Shown: positions 7,603-16,579 of the stretch, piece after piece | Layout: every line of letters begins with the position of its first letter | Position numbering within the stretch: position 1 is the first letter of the stretch | Origin: Metabacillus rhizolycopersici | Lineage (GTDB): Bacteria; Bacillota; Bacilli; Bacillales; Bacillaceae | Reading direction: 5' to 3' | DNA length: 54,060 nucleotides | NCBI RefSeq assembly: GCF_020075705.1 | Contig: NZ_JAIQUM010000038.1 | Span: 1 to 54,060, forward strand | Notes under the pieces: model-generated | What the model was told of the DNA's origin: nothing | The model's input: only the letters and a program-made list of their open reading frames with translations | Databases searched by the model: none | Program-made: the position numbers and the translations under genes

Positions 7603-9249
7603 ATGAACAATTCGTGGAATCGGTTAGTAAAAAAACTGAAAAAAGGAAAGCAAACATTAATGTATGAAGATCTTGGGGACAAAACTAACAGTTACGATAT
7701 CAGTAACCATTTAGATGAAAATCTTAAAAATATTAGAGAAGCCTTTGGCAACAGTAGTGATTTAGGTGTACGTGAGTTTAAAATGGGGAAACCTTCCTTG
7801 CATAACGTTGCGATTATTTTTATTAATGGGTTAGCAGATAAGGAGATCATTGGCGGTAATATCATAGAAAGACTAATGGGAAATGTGGACGATTCTGAAA
7901 AAGTTGATCCCTACTCACCTAGTCAATTATTTACATACATTAAAGAAAATATCTTAACAGTTGGAACAGCAGAGGTAGTAACAGAATTTAACAAGCTGTT
8001 AGGTACCCTTTTATCCGGTGAAACAATTCTTCTGATTGATGGCCAGAATCAAGCCATTGCCTGTTCTGCACAAGGTGGAGAGTTAAGATCCGTTACAGAA
8101 CCTACGACAGAACCAGCTGTCCGGGGCCCAAAAGAGAGCTTCGTTGAATCTCTTGTTACGAATACAGCTATGGTTCGTCGTAAAATTAAAAGTCCGAATC
8201 TATGGGTTGAAACGAAAACACTAGGGAAGATCACTCAAACAGATGTGGCAATTATGTATGTAAAAGGACTTGTTAATGACAAGCTTCTTACTGAAGTAAA
8301 AGAGCGTTTAGGGAAAATTGAAGTAGATGAGATTATTGGTTCTAATACAATTGAAGAATGGATAAGTGATGATATTTGGACACCTTGGCCAACTATGCTC
8401 GCAACAGAGCGGCCAGATGTTGTGACAGGTGAATTATTAGAAGGGCGTGTCGTAATATTTATTGAAGGAACACCAAATCCTTTAATTTTACCTGCGACAT
8501 GGATGCAATTTTTGCAAACGTCAGAAGATTACTACTTACGTTGGAGTATAGCAAGTTTTTTGAGATTACTAAGATTAGTTTCATTCATCATTACCCTTTT
8601 GGGTCCGTCTCTTTTTATTGCATTTCTATCGTTTCATCCAGAATTGATTCCAACCTCTTTATTGGTTAGCCTGGCTGCACAAAGGCAAGCAATACCTTTT
8701 CCAGTATTTATAGAGGCTTTGTTAATGGAACTGACATTTGAAGTGCTGAGGGAAGCTGGTGTTCGTATGCCTCGTCCAATTGGTCAGGCCGTTTCCATTG
8801 TTGGTGCACTTGTATTGGGACAGGCAGCTGTTGAGGCAGGTATTATTTCGAGTGCAATGGTAATTGTCGTGGCAGGAACGGCAATCGCCAGTTTTACCAT
8901 CCCACATATTGCGATGACGGATGCAGTACGTTTACTTCGATTCGTAATGATGTTGCTTGCGGCTTCTTTCGGTCTTTATGGAATTGGACTTGGAGTTATT
9001 GTTTTAGTGGCACACACATGTAGCGTACGAACGTTTGGTATTCCGTATTTGGCTCCTTTTGCCCCACTCATTATCTCTGATTGGAAAGATACTTTTATAC
9101 GGGTGCCAAAACCATATTTGTCAACACGTCCTCGGTTAATTAGCCAAAAGAAAACAAAGAGGGTAGGGAATAGTCAAACACGTGGACCGTCGCCAAGAGA
9201 AAATCAAACACAGGACAACGTATCAAAGAGGGATTCAAATGAAACATAG
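7603..9249 (+). CDS. Spore germinant receptor subunit A (GerA family)
   Basis: The 548-residue protein has the GerAA architecture: a large soluble N-terminal domain (about 1-300) containing VAIIFINGLADKEII and VAIMYVKGLVNDKLL, then several membrane helices from about residue 315 to 490 (PILI/PFPVFIEALLMELTFEVLREAGVRMP region), and a basic hydrophilic tail. GerA subunits sit in the spore inner membrane and with B and C subunits form a nutrient-gated channel that triggers germination. It overlaps the GerC gene by 11 bases. Gene order A-C-B matches gerK-type operons. Length (GerKA is about 544 residues) and motifs are intact, but the partner B gene is broken. Confidence 0.93.
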   Translation: MNNSWNRLVKKLKKGKQTLMYEDLGDKTNSYDISNHLDENLKNIREAFGNSSDLGVREFKMGKPSLHNVAIIFINGLADKEIIGGNIIERLMGNVDDSEKVDPYSPSQLFTYIKENILTVGTAEVVTEFNKLLGTLLSGETILLIDGQNQAIACSAQGGELRSVTEPTTEPAVRGPKESFVESLVTNTAMVRRKIKSPNLWVETKTLGKITQTDVAIMYVKGLVNDKLLTEVKERLGKIEVDEIIGSNTIEEWISDDIWTPWPTMLATERPDVVTGELLEGRVVIFIEGTPNPLILPATWMQFLQTSEDYYLRWSIASFLRLLRLVSFIITLLGPSLFIAFLSFHPELIPTSLLVSLAAQRQAIPFPVFIEALLMELTFEVLREAGVRMPRPIGQAVSIVGALVLGQAAVEAGIISSAMVIVVAGTAIASFTIPHIAMTDAVRLLRFVMMLLAASFGLYGIGLGVIVLVAHTCSVRTFGIPYLAPFAPLIISDWKDTFIRVPKPYLSTRPRLISQKKTKRVGNSQTRGPSPRENQTQDNVSKRDSNET

Positions 9250-10444
9250 ACCATTCATCATGTTATTAATGATTTTATCGATCGTATTGTTGTCGGGCTG
9301 TTGGGATCGCGCGGAGTTGCAAGATCTCGATATCGTAAGCGCTATCGGAATAGATGAAGGTAATGATGATGTAGAAAACAGATACCAGGTGACGGTTCAA
9401 ATTGTAAATGAGGGGCAAATATCCGGTGCTACGCAAACGGGGCAAGCAGGGATGTCTCCTGTTACAACATATAGTGCTACAGGAAGCACCATTTCGGAGG
9501 CAATTCGGAAAATTGCACCAATGGCGCCTCAGGATCTTTTTTTTCCTCATGTTCAATTAATGGTCATTGGGGAGAAGATGGCAAGAAATGAAGGAATTCA
9601 AGATTTATTTGATTTGATTGAACGTGATTCCCAATTTCGGACGCTTTTTCCCATTTTAATTGTAAGAGATCATACTGCAAAGACTTTACTTCAAATCACA
9701 ACCCCTTTAGAGAGCATTCCTTCAACCAAAATTGTTGGTGGCTTGGAATCCAGCAAGAAGGTTTGGGGAGAGTATGCAAGCACCCGTGCTGATCAAGTTA
9801 TTCAACAATTAAACGGAGAGCAGGCCAATATAACAGGAGTTGTGATTAATGGAAACCCGGAAGAAGGTAATAATTTAACAAACATTCAACGAATCACTCC
9901 AGAGGCAGATGTAGAAATAAAAGGACTTGCTATTTTTAAGAAGGGTAAACTTAAAGAATGGTTAGAGGAAGATACTGCTCGAGGTGCTACCTGGATTAAT
10001 AATGAGTTGACTGAAACCATTGTCAATCTAGATTGTGAAAAGGATAAAAAGGGGTTGGCGGTTGACATTATGCGCTCCAATGCAAAAATAAAATCGGAAA
10101 TAAAAAACAAAAAGCCAGTTATTCATCTCACAATTCGAACAGAAGGTCACATCTCAGAGGTCCATTGTCCGGTAGATCTTAGTAAACATAAAACGATTGA
10201 AAAACTTGAAAAACAGTTGGAAAAGGAAATAAAAGAGGAAGTCATGCTTGCTATAGAAGCCGCTAAAGAACAAAAAGCTGATATTTTTCGTTTTGGCGAA
10301 ACTATTAACCGTAAGGACCCAAAATTATGGAAGAAGATCGAGGGAAAATGGAGTGATGAAATATTTCCCGAGACTGAGGTAAACGTAAATATTAAAGCGT
10401 TCATCCGACGATCAGGCTTGCGAACAAAATCATATATAAAATAA
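9239..10444 (+). CDS. Spore germinant receptor subunit C (Ger(x)C lipoprotein)
   Basis: The 401-residue protein starts with a lipoprotein signal peptide ending LLSGC (cleavage before Cys20), then the family hallmark CWDRAELQDLDIVSAIGID. GerC subunits are lipid-anchored on the outer face of the spore inner membrane and work with A and B. The frame is open from 9182, but the ATG at 9239 is chosen because GAGGGATT lies just before it and the signal peptide then begins correctly. The start overlaps the end of gerA, so translation is coupled. Family length is normal (about 370-410). Confidence 0.93.
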   Translation: MKHRPFIMLLMILSIVLLSGCWDRAELQDLDIVSAIGIDEGNDDVENRYQVTVQIVNEGQISGATQTGQAGMSPVTTYSATGSTISEAIRKIAPMAPQDLFFPHVQLMVIGEKMARNEGIQDLFDLIERDSQFRTLFPILIVRDHTAKTLLQITTPLESIPSTKIVGGLESSKKVWGEYASTRADQVIQQLNGEQANITGVVINGNPEEGNNLTNIQRITPEADVEIKGLAIFKKGKLKEWLEEDTARGATWINNELTETIVNLDCEKDKKGLAVDIMRSNAKIKSEIKNKKPVIHLTIRTEGHISEVHCPVDLSKHKTIEKLEKQLEKEIKEEVMLAIEAAKEQKADIFRFGETINRKDPKLWKKIEGKWSDEIFPETEVNVNIKAFIRRSGLRTKSYIK

Positions 10445-10482
10445 GGGGAAAGTCTAATGTCAGAAAAGGGGGCTTATAGTCG

Positions 10483-11585
10483 ATGGATAAAGCTAAATTG
10501 AGTGCCATTCAATTATTTGCCCTGATGTTTATATTTGAACTTGGTAGTGCGCTTGTTGTAAGTCTAGGTATTAGTGCAAAAAAGATGCTTGGCTTGCTAT
10601 TCTTTTAGGGATGTGCGGTGGAATTGTCTTGTTTTCAATTTACTATTTATTATATCGCCAATATCCTACCCTTATGTTAACCGGATATACAAGGAAAATA
10701 TTCGGTAAATATGTTGGGTGGGTTGTTGGTTTGTTATATGTCGTTTTATTTCTATATGGTGCATCCAGAAATGTACGTGACTTCGGTGATTTGTTACTTT
10801 CATCTACCATGAACGAAACACCGGTATTAGCGATAAATATCTTAATGGTTCTTGCGATTTGTTATGTGCTTTATTTAGGGATAGAAGTATTAGCAAGGAC
10901 AGCTGAAGTATTGATTGTTAGTCTAGTCTTTTTTGGTTTAATAGGAAATCTTTTTATTTATTTTTCAGGGAATATCGATTTCCAAAATTTGCAACCTCTT
11001 CTTGAACATGGATGGGAACCAATAATAATGACAGCTTTTAAGCTAACGACTTTTTTTCCTTTCGGTGAATTAATAGCCTTTACGATGCTACTTCCATATT
11101 TAAATCAATCTAAACTAGTGAAAAGAGTTTGGTTAACAGCCTTAATTGCAAGTGGACTGATTTTAAGTTATACCTTAAGTTTAAATATCGCCGTTCTTGG
11201 TGTTGATCAAGTGGAGAGATCTACGTTTCCTTTGTTATCAACGATTGCCAAAGTCAACCTTTTGGATTTTATCCAAAGACTGGACGTCCTTGTCGTTTAT
11301 ACTTTTTTAATTACAATGTTTTTCAAGATATCTATCTTTTTATATTGTGCAGTGATTGGAATCGCTGATCTTTTTAAGGTGAAAAATCATCAACAAATTA
11401 TTTTTCCTATTGGAGTTATTCTCACCATTTTATCTATGATGATTGCTTCAAATTTTGCCGAGCACGTTGAAGAAGGATTTAATATCGTACCCTACACTCT
11501 TTATATTCCTTTTTTTGTCATCGTACCTTTACTTATGCTAGTTGTTTCTTTAATTCGTAATCATATTAACAAGCAAGCGAGCTAG
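10483..11585 (+). pseudogene. GerB-family germinant receptor subunit, single -1 frameshift at an A6 run
   Basis: The ATG at 10483 (AAGGGGGC upstream) encodes MDKAKLSAIQLFALMFIFEL and about 20 more residues, then hits TAG at 10606. Reading moves back by one base at the A run 10578-10583, after which codons give KKDAWLAILLGMCGG and the rest of a complete 10-helix GerB-type (spore_permease/APC-like) protein to 11585. Apart from this shift no other lesion is seen across about 1.1 kb. The shift point is GCA AAA AAG, an in-frame X XXY YYZ slippery heptamer, so programmed frameshifting cannot be excluded. A lost A from an A7 run or a read error is the simpler explanation. GerB binds the nutrient, so loss would inactivate this receptor. 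Confidence 0.8.
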
Positions 11586-11615
11586 AATCCAAGTAACGAA
11601 GGGGAATGTTGGACG

Positions 11616-12599
11616 ATGGAAAAAGCCAAAATTAGTGTCATTCAATTTTTCGCTCTGATGTTATTGTTTGAGCTTGGAAGTGCGCTTGTTATAAGTCATG
11701 GAATGGATGCGAAAAAAGACGATTGGCTAGTGATTCTATTAGAATGTGTGAGGGAATCGTTTTATTTTTAATTTACTCCCGTCAATATCCGAACCTGCCA
11801 TTTACCGCTTATGCGAGGAAATACTCGGCAAATATTTAGGGTGGATGATTGGGGTGTTATACGTCATTTCCTTAATTTATATTGCTGCTCGGACTTTGCG
11901 TAGCTACGGTGACTTGTTACTTTCATCGACTATGCCGAAAACACCATTGTTGGCTCTCAATACTAAGAACGACAATTTTCAAACTTGCTGTATAGCGCTT
12001 AAAAGCAGTCCGCTTGTAATTAAGGCCGACAGCCAAACTTTTTTCGTTAATTCTGGTCGATAAAAAAAGAAGAATCATAGTGAAGACGAGTGCCTCTCCG
12101 AAAGGAAAAGAAATAACGACTGGAAAGGCCGACTTCACTATGATTCTTCCTTATTTAAATCGATCTGAATCTGTAAAAAAAGATTGGTTGTCAGCTTTAA
12201 TATCAAGCGGGATTGCTTTAAGCTATACAACGGCTTTAAATATCGCTGTTCTTGGTGTCGAAGCAGTGGAGAGATCTACGTTTCCTTTATTAACAACCAT
12301 TGGAATGGTAAATCTGTTGGAGTTCATTCAACGACTTGATGCGATTGTAGTTTTTCCTTTGTTAATTACGGTGTTTTTCAAAGTCGCGATTTATTTAAGT
12401 TGAAAAATTATCAAAGTATTCTTTTACCAACTGGGATGGCGCTCATTTTTTTTCAATGATGATTTCCTCTAATTTTGCGGAACAAACGGAAGAAGGTACC
12501 GCCGGAGACTACCTAGCTGTCCCTCTTCTTTTAATTCTTCCTTTAATCATGATATTTGTTGCCATTATTCGAAAACTCTTCAAGAAGAAAGCTAACTAG
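11616..12599 (+). pseudogene. Decayed second gerB copy with frameshifts, deletion and an inverted segment
   Basis: The start MEKAKISVIQFFALMLLFEL parallels the first gerB. Frame is lost near 11742 (one base missing relative to copy 1), with a stop at 11769. Fragments resume as RSYGDLLLSSTMPKTPLLAL (from about 11893). About 80 residues of the gene are then replaced by a segment that reads as GerB on the minus strand (FPFGEALVFTM and onward, 11960-12132). Forward gerB resumes at 12133 (LPYLNRSESVKKDWLSALIS), has a small deletion near 12395, another frameshift in a T run near 12449, and ends KLFKKKAN at 12599. It is non-functional. Confidence 0.85.
11960..12260. repeat. Imperfect inverted repeat inside the gerB relic
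   Basis: The arm 11960-12085 is the reverse complement of 12133-12260 at roughly three-quarters identity, with a perfect 17-bp core (GAAGAATCATAGTGAAG at 12069-12085 and its complement at 12133-12149). The 47-bp centre encodes SFPFGEALVF on the minus strand. Both arms are gerB sequence, so the structure joins two diverged gerB copies head to head. Confidence 0.8.
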
Positions 12600-12825
12600 A
12601 TCCATTTTTTTTTGCTTTATTTTTTTTGATGATCATAATTTGTTGTCCAATTGTTAGCAAAAAAACAAATATTATCATCACATACTCTCCGGCTTCAATT
12701 ACCCAAAATGGGCTAAATAAATGGGTAATTGAGTGAGATAGGCTAAAGCCTAAAAGTACGTCCATTAACACACTAAGTGCAGAGCTTAATATCAAAATGA
12801 ATACAAAGATGCCTAAGACTTTCAT
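12592..12825 (-). CDS. Small two-helix membrane protein (77 aa)
   Basis: Helices at about residues 3-24 and 46-66 flank a loop, and a basic tail (IKKNKAKKNG) ends the protein. I do not recognise a family. TAAGGAG lies upstream of the ATG at 12825, which supports a real gene. It converges on the gerB relic, with an 8-base overlap of the 3' ends. Confidence 0.55.
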   Translation of the reverse strand: MKVLGIFVFILILSSALSVLMDVLLGFSLSHSITHLFSPFWVIEAGEYVMIIFVFLLTIGQQIMIIKKNKAKKNGSS

Positions 12826-13626
12826 AGGTTGATTTCTCCTTATTTTTCATGAAGTAAAGATAGTATTTGTCATAAGGGGAAAAAATAATAAAAAATCATT
12901 ATGGACAAAGGTGCTACAAAATGAAAAAAGGGAAAATCAAGAGAGTTGCCGAGATTTTTGAATAGGTATCCTTCCATTCGGTCACTAGCATTTATGTTTT
13001 ATTGGTAATTTTTTGTTAATTAAGGTGATTCCAGTGCTCATTTTTCATTATTGCCGAGATAAATTGAAAAACGAATTTAATTTAGTGTACATAGTCATCT
13101 ATGATTGAGGATTCAAAAAGTAAGAAGTTCGAAGTATGAAGATTAGAGGAACAGAGAAGTCAAGAATTTTTAATGAATTGTAAAGAGAAACCACAACTTT
13201 TGCTTTACAAGGTGAAAAAGCACTGGCAATTCTATTGTTGGATAATTTCACCTGTTATAAAGTATTTGGAGTTATTTTTATATATTGTAATAAGAAAAAC
13301 CACAAAAATTTGAAAGGGTATTGTGGTGAATAATACAAATTTTTGTGGGGAAAATATCTAAAAAAGAATAGGAATCATATTAGTTTAGTCGTACAAGAAG
13401 CTTTGTTTGAAGAAACGCACTAGGAAAAGAATGAGGAGCTGTGCATGAGTCAGATTAACATGAGGGTACCCCCTAATTCAATACTTGGAGAAGACAAGGA
13501 AGGATAGGGGGGATAAACCGACCGTAGAAGTTAATGTAAGTAATACTAAAATTAGTAGAAAATGAATAAACCCACCCTTTGAGTTAGTCTCCTTTATTTA
13601 ACGGTAAACTACAGTATTTTCCGATT
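12826..13626. other. AT-rich intergenic region without a clear gene
   Basis: No convincing coding sequence was found in either strand apart from the small relic at 13445-13565. A perfect 13-bp inverted repeat (CCACAAAAATTTG at 13300-13312, its complement at 13336-13348) is present without a T-run. Length and AT richness suggest decayed sequence. Confidence 0.5.
13445..13565 (+). pseudogene. Possible relic of a small gene
   Basis: GAGGAG precedes an ATG that encodes MSQINMRVPPNSILGEDKEG and stops at 13505-13507. In the next frame the sequence continues DKPTVEVNVSNTKISRK to TGA at 13563. A one-base lesion in the GATAGGGGGG stretch would join the two into an approximately 39-residue protein. 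No family is recognised, and chance is possible. Confidence 0.3.
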
Positions 13627-13965
13627 CTAAATTTTTCCACGACCATATCTAAATTGTGCATTCAGTTGACCTTGAAGCATCTTTTTCTTAACTGCTGCTT
13701 CACTTTCACGCTTCTTTTCTTTTAATCTCATTTCTTTTAAAATTTCAGTTGTTTGAACACCGTCCTCTCTTTTATCTGCGATATCCATTAAAATCTCGAT
13801 ATCATTGAACGAGTATTTTCTTGTCCCTCGTTCGTTTCGATAAGGTGCGATTAATTTCCTTTCCTCATAATAGCGAATTTGTCTTAAGGTTAGTCCGGTT
13901 AATTCACTTACTGTGCCAATTGTGATAACCTTCTTATCCTTATAAGAGCGGTCTTGCTGTTCCAT
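13627..13965 (-). CDS. tnrA: Nitrogen regulator TnrA (MerR family)
   Basis: The 112-residue protein has the TnrA start SYKDKKVITIG, a MerR-type HTH with LTLRQIRYYEERKLIAPYR, then RGTRKYSFNDIEILMDIA and the C-terminal GQLNAQFRYG by which feedback-inhibited glutamine synthetase binds TnrA. It activates or represses nitrogen genes under nitrogen limitation. The frame runs on upstream to 14055, but the ATG at 13965 has an AAGGGGTGGGGG ribosome site and gives the normal length (about 110). Two TnrA boxes upstream indicate autoregulation. Confidence 0.95.
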   Translation of the reverse strand: MEQQDRSYKDKKVITIGTVSELTGLTLRQIRYYEERKLIAPYRNERGTRKYSFNDIEILMDIADKREDGVQTTEILKEMRLKEKKRESEAAVKKKMLQGQLNAQFRYGRGKI

Positions 13966-13991
13966 TCCCCCACCCCTTAAAAGAAACATTC

Positions 13992-14008
13992 TGTAAACAA
14001 TTATAACA
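13992..14008. promoter_or_regulatory. TnrA box, proximal
   Basis: TGTAAACAATTATAACA fits the 17-bp consensus TGTNAN7TNACA exactly. It lies 27 bases upstream of the tnrA start, so it may repress or fine-tune its own transcription. Confidence 0.65.
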
Positions 14009-14063
14009 TGACATGTGATGTAATTCCTTATAATTGTAATAAAATCTAACAACAAAAATCACA

Positions 14064-14080
14064 TGTTATATTATATCACA
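14064..14080. promoter_or_regulatory. TnrA box, distal
   Basis: TGTTATATTATATCACA fits TGTNAN7TNACA exactly and is nearly palindromic. It lies about 100 bp upstream of tnrA, an activator-like position. Autoactivation of tnrA is established in B. subtilis. Confidence 0.75.
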
Positions 14081-14711
14081 TTGTAAATGTAACGAATTGT
14101 TAAATAAATTACAATAAGGTAAAGGAATTATTTTTAAAATATTACGGATTTACTGGGGGTGAGCCTCTCGAAAAGGTCCTGTTATCAACTAAACTTAATC
14201 TTAATCTATTAAATTAATGGGCTACATGTTTTATGTTCTCATGATAATGGGGAACGTTTGTAGTGGGAAGGTATTGCAATAAATGTGAGGGTTAATAGTA
14301 TAAAGCACTAGCTTGATCATTACTCAAAAGATGTTTAGAAAGCTGTAGTGAAAGATTGTCTCAGAAGGCTAGTTGAAATAGTGCAGTAATGTCTTCAAAT
14401 TAATCTGTTTTGAATTGTAAACTGTCAAGGTATTCATCGAGATTCCGTCAAAAATTCCCTTAAATTATTGTTGTTGTTTGGCTTATAGTGATTTAGATGA
14501 AACGTTCGTTCGGTTATCAATAACCTCTTTGGCTAATACTTTAATCGTCATAGTTTCAACCCTTTCATTTGTTGAAACTATTCTTTACATTTTTACGACA
14601 CTTTAAATAAATTTTACAACTAGAAAATAAATCTTAACACTTTATTAACCGTCAGATAACAATTCTAAGGTAAGTTAAAGATAGAAAAAATTTTTTAGGG
14701 AGTTGAGTGCC
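14081..14711. other. Intergenic region between tnrA and the FbpA-like gene
   Basis: The 630 bp hold no clear gene. The only structure seen is a perfect 10-bp inverted repeat at 14551-14580 next to a 22-codon minus-strand frame. The final 70 bp before 14712 are AT-rich and presumably carry the promoter of the FbpA-like gene. Confidence 0.5.
14483..14580 (-). other. Tiny open frame behind a hairpin that holds its ribosome site
   Basis: On the minus strand TAGTTTCAAC and GTTGAAACTA form a perfect 10-bp stem whose loop (AAATGAAAGG) carries the only Shine-Dalgarno-like sequence. The last two bases of the 3' arm, TA, run into the start codon ATG at 14551. The frame encodes MTIKVLAKEVIDNRTNVSSK plus SL and stops at 14483. 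It may be a leader peptide, a relic, or chance. Confidence 0.25.
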
Positions 14712-14897
14712 ATGGGCAAGAGGATACAATTTGCACTTGAAGAACAGAGAACTTATTATTCCCAAAAACTGCTGGTGATTGGTGTGTATAATACACAAGT
14801 ATTAAATAATATGACCCTTTCCGAGCTTAAAAATGAATATAATTACTTTTACCGTAATGACCCACAAGTTAAACGAAAAGGTTCAGCGTCAGTATAG
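14712..14897 (+). CDS. FbpA-like small basic protein
   Basis: The 61-residue protein contains SQKLLVIGVYN and MTLSELKNEYNYF, the pattern of the Fur-regulated basic protein A (FbpA) family, in which such small proteins act in the iron-sparing response together with the FsrA sRNA. An ATG at 14712 follows GGGAGTTGAG; a TTG three codons earlier is possible. A clear Fur box was not found, only GATAACAATTCTAA at about 14656, which is weak. The family call is moderate and the function is inferred. Confidence 0.6.
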   Translation: MGKRIQFALEEQRTYYSQKLLVIGVYNTQVLNNMTLSELKNEYNYFYRNDPQVKRKGSASV

Positions 14898-14914
14898 TAA
14901 TGAGAAATGACAAT

Positions 14915-14950
14915 TGAGGCTCCGATCTTTTAGAGGACGGGGCTCTTTGG
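14915..14950 (+). terminator. Probable terminator after the FbpA-like gene
   Basis: GAGGCTCCG pairs imperfectly with CGGGGCTC around an AT-rich loop and is followed by TTTGG. The T-run is weak. Confidence 0.45.
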
Positions 14951-15055
14951 CTATTTGATGTAAAGATAAATAAAAAAGTGGAGTCATTTTAAGGTTTTAG
15001 ATTTCGTTTTGGTAACTAGATCCATTGTCTAATCATTCGGTTGTTCAAAAGTCGG

Positions 15056-15820
15056 TTAAGATTCTTCTCCGTTTGTTACTATTTCAATGAAAAATTGATT
15101 GAACGTATTTGTTAGATATGTGTGTTTGTGTTGGACGTTTTTTACCTTTTCTTCAATTATAGGGATGATATCTTCAATATAAATATCCAGTTGCTGTGAT
15201 TTGAAATATCGATACCCTCCTTTTTTTGCTTGAATTAATAACTCGAATTGATTTATCATAACAGGATCATTTAAGTAATGATGGAATAGTGATGTTATAT
15301 TAGATATAGGCATCTTCCCATATTCTACTATCCATAAACAATTCACTATTGGTCGCAAAATATTTAGATATCTTTTAGTAGAATCCTTCTCTTCCTTTCG
15401 TAAAGATTGAAGATTTTTCTTAGCCATATTTACATAATGATAAATTGTTGAGGATGAAGAGAATGCTAAATCTGCAAATTCCTTAAGCTTTGTTGTGAAT
15501 ACTTCATCACACAGATAGACAATGGGTGAATGAATCCATTCAAGAATGGTAGTGTTTGATTTTTGTAAAAGCTTTAGAGATTTTTTTAAGTCCCATCCAA
15601 TGATTTCAATCCTTGCATTCAGCGTTTCTTCAATCGTTTCTGACCCTTCATAAAGTTGTAAGTACCAATTTATCTTACGAATATAGATAAAACGAACATC
15701 GTAATCACTTTTGTCTGAATGGGTCCCCCAAGCACGGCTCCCTGATTCACATGCAAAGAGAATTTTAATATTTTCTCGTTCTTCCAGCTTTTTTAACGCT
15801 TTAATAATGGTAAGATTCAT
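15056..15820 (-). CDS. YcgL/RlaP-type predicted nucleotidyltransferase
   Basis: The 254-residue protein begins with a polymerase-beta-like core, GSRAWGTHSDKSDYDVRFIY at about residues 27-46, where D39 and D41 are the metal-binding pair, then AHN-like IEIIGWDLKKSLKLLQKSN and a helical C-terminal region. This matches the RlaP/DUF2201-type 'RNA ligase-associated' nucleotidyltransferase superfamily that includes B. subtilis YcgL. The substrate is unknown. GGAGG lies upstream of the ATG. It appears to be a single gene. Confidence 0.82.
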   Translation of the reverse strand: MNLTIIKALKKLEERENIKILFACESGSRAWGTHSDKSDYDVRFIYIRKINWYLQLYEGSETIEETLNARIEIIGWDLKKSLKLLQKSNTTILEWIHSPIVYLCDEVFTTKLKEFADLAFSSSSTIYHYVNMAKKNLQSLRKEEKDSTKRYLNILRPIVNCLWIVEYGKMPISNITSLFHHYLNDPVMINQFELLIQAKKGGYRYFKSQQLDIYIEDIIPIIEEKVKNVQHKHTYLTNTFNQFFIEIVTNGEES

Positions 15821-16000
15821 TGAAAACCTCCATACTCAACTACTTCATATTGCTTCAGGTTCTGACTATTTAATATAATTCTGTGAAAGCCCTTCAAATT
15901 TTATGTAAAGCATAGTAAAATAATAAATACATAAAAATTGAATTTTTAGAAAATAGTGAAGCTTATCTATGGTTAATTTTGAAAACAAGAGGGCGATGGG

Positions 16001-16459
16001 ATGAAATCATACACAGAAGAAGAATTAAAGGGTGCATTAGACTTATTTCGAATTTTTGCAAGAGCGTTTAAAAGCGTTTCAGAACATTCAATCCGAGATA
16101 GCAAAGAACATGGGTTTAATCCTACTGAATTTGCCGTTTTGGAATTGCTTTTTACGAGAGGACCACAAAGACTTCAACAAATTGGATCAAGATTACTTTT
16201 GGTTAGTGGTAATGTTACATATGTCATTGATAAGCTTGAGAAAAACGAATTTATTTATCGACAACCAGATGCTAAAGATAAACGTTCTGTTTTTGCTATG
16301 TTAACGGATAAGGGGCAGAAATATATGGATGAAATTTATCCGATCCATGCAATTCGTATAGCTAGGGCATTTTCTGGTCTTTCTAGCGAAGAACAGCAGG
16401 AATTGAAAGCGCTGTTAAAAAAGGCTGGTGTTCATAGTCAGCATTTGTTATTTAGATAG
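16001..16459 (+). CDS. MarR-family regulator, MhqR paralogue
   Basis: The 152-residue winged-helix protein shares with the MhqR-like protein at 44539 the sequence NPTEFAVLELL, LQQIG, and a recognition segment of the form SGNVTYVIDKLEKNEFIYR, then DKRSVFAMLTDKG for the wing. Family members respond to quinones or oxidants and repress adjacent detoxification genes, but no such target lies next to this gene. A strong terminator follows. The target and signal are unknown. Confidence 0.88.
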   Translation: MKSYTEEELKGALDLFRIFARAFKSVSEHSIRDSKEHGFNPTEFAVLELLFTRGPQRLQQIGSRLLLVSGNVTYVIDKLEKNEFIYRQPDAKDKRSVFAMLTDKGQKYMDEIYPIHAIRIARAFSGLSSEEQQELKALLKKAGVHSQHLLFR

Positions 16460-16579
16460 GTATGAATGGTAAATGGACAACTAATCGTGTAAAGAGTTTT
16501 AAAATGTCGACGATGGTAAGATATTCAATCGTAGATAGGACTGTTAACCATCGATTCTGCATCATGTGAAAATGTGAAA

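Noticed and set aside
11923..12138. 71-codon minus-strand frame with GerB-like residues as a separate gene
   Set aside because: It is the inverted fragment inside the gerB relic and lacks both ends of a gene.
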